Assembly: GCA_947175465.1 (NCBI GenBank)
Contig: CAMWMY010000044.1
Coordinates: 1 to 8,304, forward strand
DNA length: 8,304 nucleotides
Reading direction: 5' to 3'
Source: an uncultured Erysipelotrichaceae bacterium
Lineage (GTDB): Bacteria > Bacillota_I > Bacilli_A > Erysipelotrichales > Erysipelotrichaceae
Of this stretch, positions 7,447 through 8,304 are shown piece after piece. The notes under the pieces were generated by a model. It ran no database searches, was not told the DNA's origin, and saw only the letters and a program-made list of their open reading frames with translations. Position numbers and translations under genes: made by a program. Position 1 is the first letter of the stretch. The number at the start of each line of letters is the position of its first letter.

Positions 7447-7495
7447 GATAAAAATTAAGTTATCAAATATTAGTATTATAGTAGGTATTTTGGAT

Positions 7496-7504
7496 TGTTA
7501 TAAT
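7496..7504 (+). promoter_or_regulatory. Extended -10 promoter for the DUF2625 gene
   Basis: TGT followed by consensus TATAAT at 7499-7504 is a strong extended -10 element, about 43 bases before the ATG. The -35 position holds only TTATAG. The promoter would let the gene be expressed independently of the decayed sequence upstream. Confidence 0.6.
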
Positions 7505-7547
7505 AGAAATACATAGAGATAGATAAATTTGGAAGGGAGTGTTAAAT

Positions 7548-8174
7548 ATGGGATTACTTGATAAATTAAAAAAGAAAGATGATGTATCCAATATTACAAA
7601 TCAAAATAGGAAAACAAGAGCTTTTTTTGAAGATTTAAGCACAAAAAATAATGTGGTGCTACTTGATTCTAAAGATGAAATTGCAAGAGAATTTTCAAAG
7701 ATATACAATGATTTTCAAGATAAATTCTTTTTTGAGCAGTTTATCAGCTCTGGTGGTATTATTATTGATAATTGGATAAGATTATATGGTTGTGGGGAAT
7801 TGAATGTAGTTGAAAAGAATAAACTATATAATTGTGGCTATACTATGGATATTTTAATTGCGGAAGATATTTTAGGAGGTTTATTTGGCTTAAAAGATGA
7901 TTATATTTATTATTTTGCTCCTGATTCCAATGAATGGGAATGCTTAGAAGTATACTATACTCAATTCTTAAATTGGCTAATCAATAATACTGATGATGTT
8001 CATAAGTTTTATGAATATTTTAGATGGAATACTTGGAGAGAAGATTGTGCACAACTTAAATTAAGTGATGGATATTCCTTTTATCCGTTGCTTCAAGTGG
8101 ATAGTGATATTAATCAAAGAAGTAGAAAAGTCATATCTATTGATGAGTTGATTCGCTTGAATCTTGGTATATAG
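7548..8174 (+). CDS. DUF2625 family protein, probable immunity protein
   Basis: The 208-residue cytoplasmic protein resembles DUF2625 by eye. Its landmarks are SGGIIIDNWIRLYGCG (68-83), LIAEDILGGLFGL (103-115), YYFAPDSNEWECLEV (121-135), FLNWL (140-144), FYEYFRWNTW (154-163), SFYPLL (177-182) and a C-terminal VISIDELIRLNL. A charged N-terminal lead MGLLDKLKKKDD precedes the domain. There is no signal peptide or membrane segment. The biochemical function of the family is not established. Such proteins often occur near contact-dependent or secreted polymorphic toxins and have been considered SUKH-like immunity proteins, so an immunity role is inferred. I chose the ATG at 7548 because GGAAGGGAG ends eight bases upstream; an in-frame GTG at 7539 overlaps that SD. 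The gene stands alone between its own promoter and terminator, with no intact toxin gene beside it. Confidence 0.85.
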   Translation: MGLLDKLKKKDDVSNITNQNRKTRAFFEDLSTKNNVVLLDSKDEIAREFSKIYNDFQDKFFFEQFISSGGIIIDNWIRLYGCGELNVVEKNKLYNCGYTMDILIAEDILGGLFGLKDDYIYYFAPDSNEWECLEVYYTQFLNWLINNTDDVHKFYEYFRWNTWREDCAQLKLSDGYSFYPLLQVDSDINQRSRKVISIDELIRLNLGI

Positions 8175-8196
8175 TAAATTCTAGTTTTATCTTAAT

Positions 8197-8227
8197 AAGC
8201 AGTTATTCAAATGATTAGCTGCTTTTT
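8197..8227 (+). terminator. Rho-independent terminator after the DUF2625 gene
   Basis: AAGCAG (8197-8202) pairs with CTGCTT (8219-8224), with a 16-base loop, and a run of five T ends at 8227. The stem is short and the loop fairly long, so it may be a moderate terminator. It starts about 20 bases after the stop codon. Confidence 0.65.
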
Positions 8228-8304
8228 ATATCCCCAAAGGATGATAAATTACGACTCAAGTGGAAGTATTATAATCAAGGCAAAAGAAGGATATTCTATA
8301 ATAC
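8228..8304 (+). other. Unassigned tail, open in two frames to the window edge
   Basis: Two frames are open to the end. One has ATG at 8241 (MINYDSSGSIIIKAKEGYS), with only one or two bases between a weak AAGG and the start, which is too close for a good RBS. The other (KDDKLRLKWKYYNQGKRRIF, from 8237) has no start codon here. It may be the beginning or a remnant of another accessory gene. The sequence is too short to decide. Confidence 0.25.

Overview
The window is AT-rich, Gram-positive-type DNA from an anaerobic or facultatively fermentative low-GC Firmicute. The evidence is strong purine-rich Shine-Dalgarno (SD) sites, extended -10 promoters, AT-biased codons, a pyruvate formate-lyase (PFL) locus and a tRNA-Trp with encoded CCA. 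An Erysipelotrichia-like gut bacterium is my best guess, but that rests on general impression only. UGG is used for Trp, so the genetic code looks standard.

Layout: (1) Positions 1-3172, minus strand: a SWIM zinc-finger plus SNF2-family helicase, missing only its last residues at the window edge. (2) Positions 3173-3294: a divergent promoter region. (3) Positions 3295-4331, plus strand: a tight two-gene unit of PFL-activating enzyme (pflA) and a small thioredoxin-like CxxC protein. (4) Positions 4332-4525: a near-consensus promoter and a structured leader of about 130 nt. (5) Positions 4526-6763: PFL in two pieces. The catalytic core (666 aa) stops just before the C-terminal glycyl-radical domain, and a separate 77-aa gene encodes exactly that domain. 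A rho-independent terminator follows. (6) Positions 6897-7006, minus strand: tRNA-Trp(CCA) with its own terminator. (7) Positions 7007-8304: an accessory stretch with a decayed, frameshifted coding remnant, an intact DUF2625 protein (probable orphan immunity protein) with its own promoter and terminator, and an unexplained tail.

How the genes work together: PflA should use S-adenosylmethionine and a [4Fe-4S] cluster to place a radical on Gly52 of the small subunit. The core protein carries the adjacent Cys-Cys pair that handles pyruvate and CoA. Core and radical subunit must assemble to make acetyl-CoA and formate. The core's stop codon, a two-codon step (TAA ATA) and the small subunit's ATG are all in one frame. 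A perfect AGGAGG lies inside the last core codons, so the junction looks like a built reinitiation site rather than a random nonsense mutation. This naturally split glycyl radical enzyme is the most interesting feature of the window.
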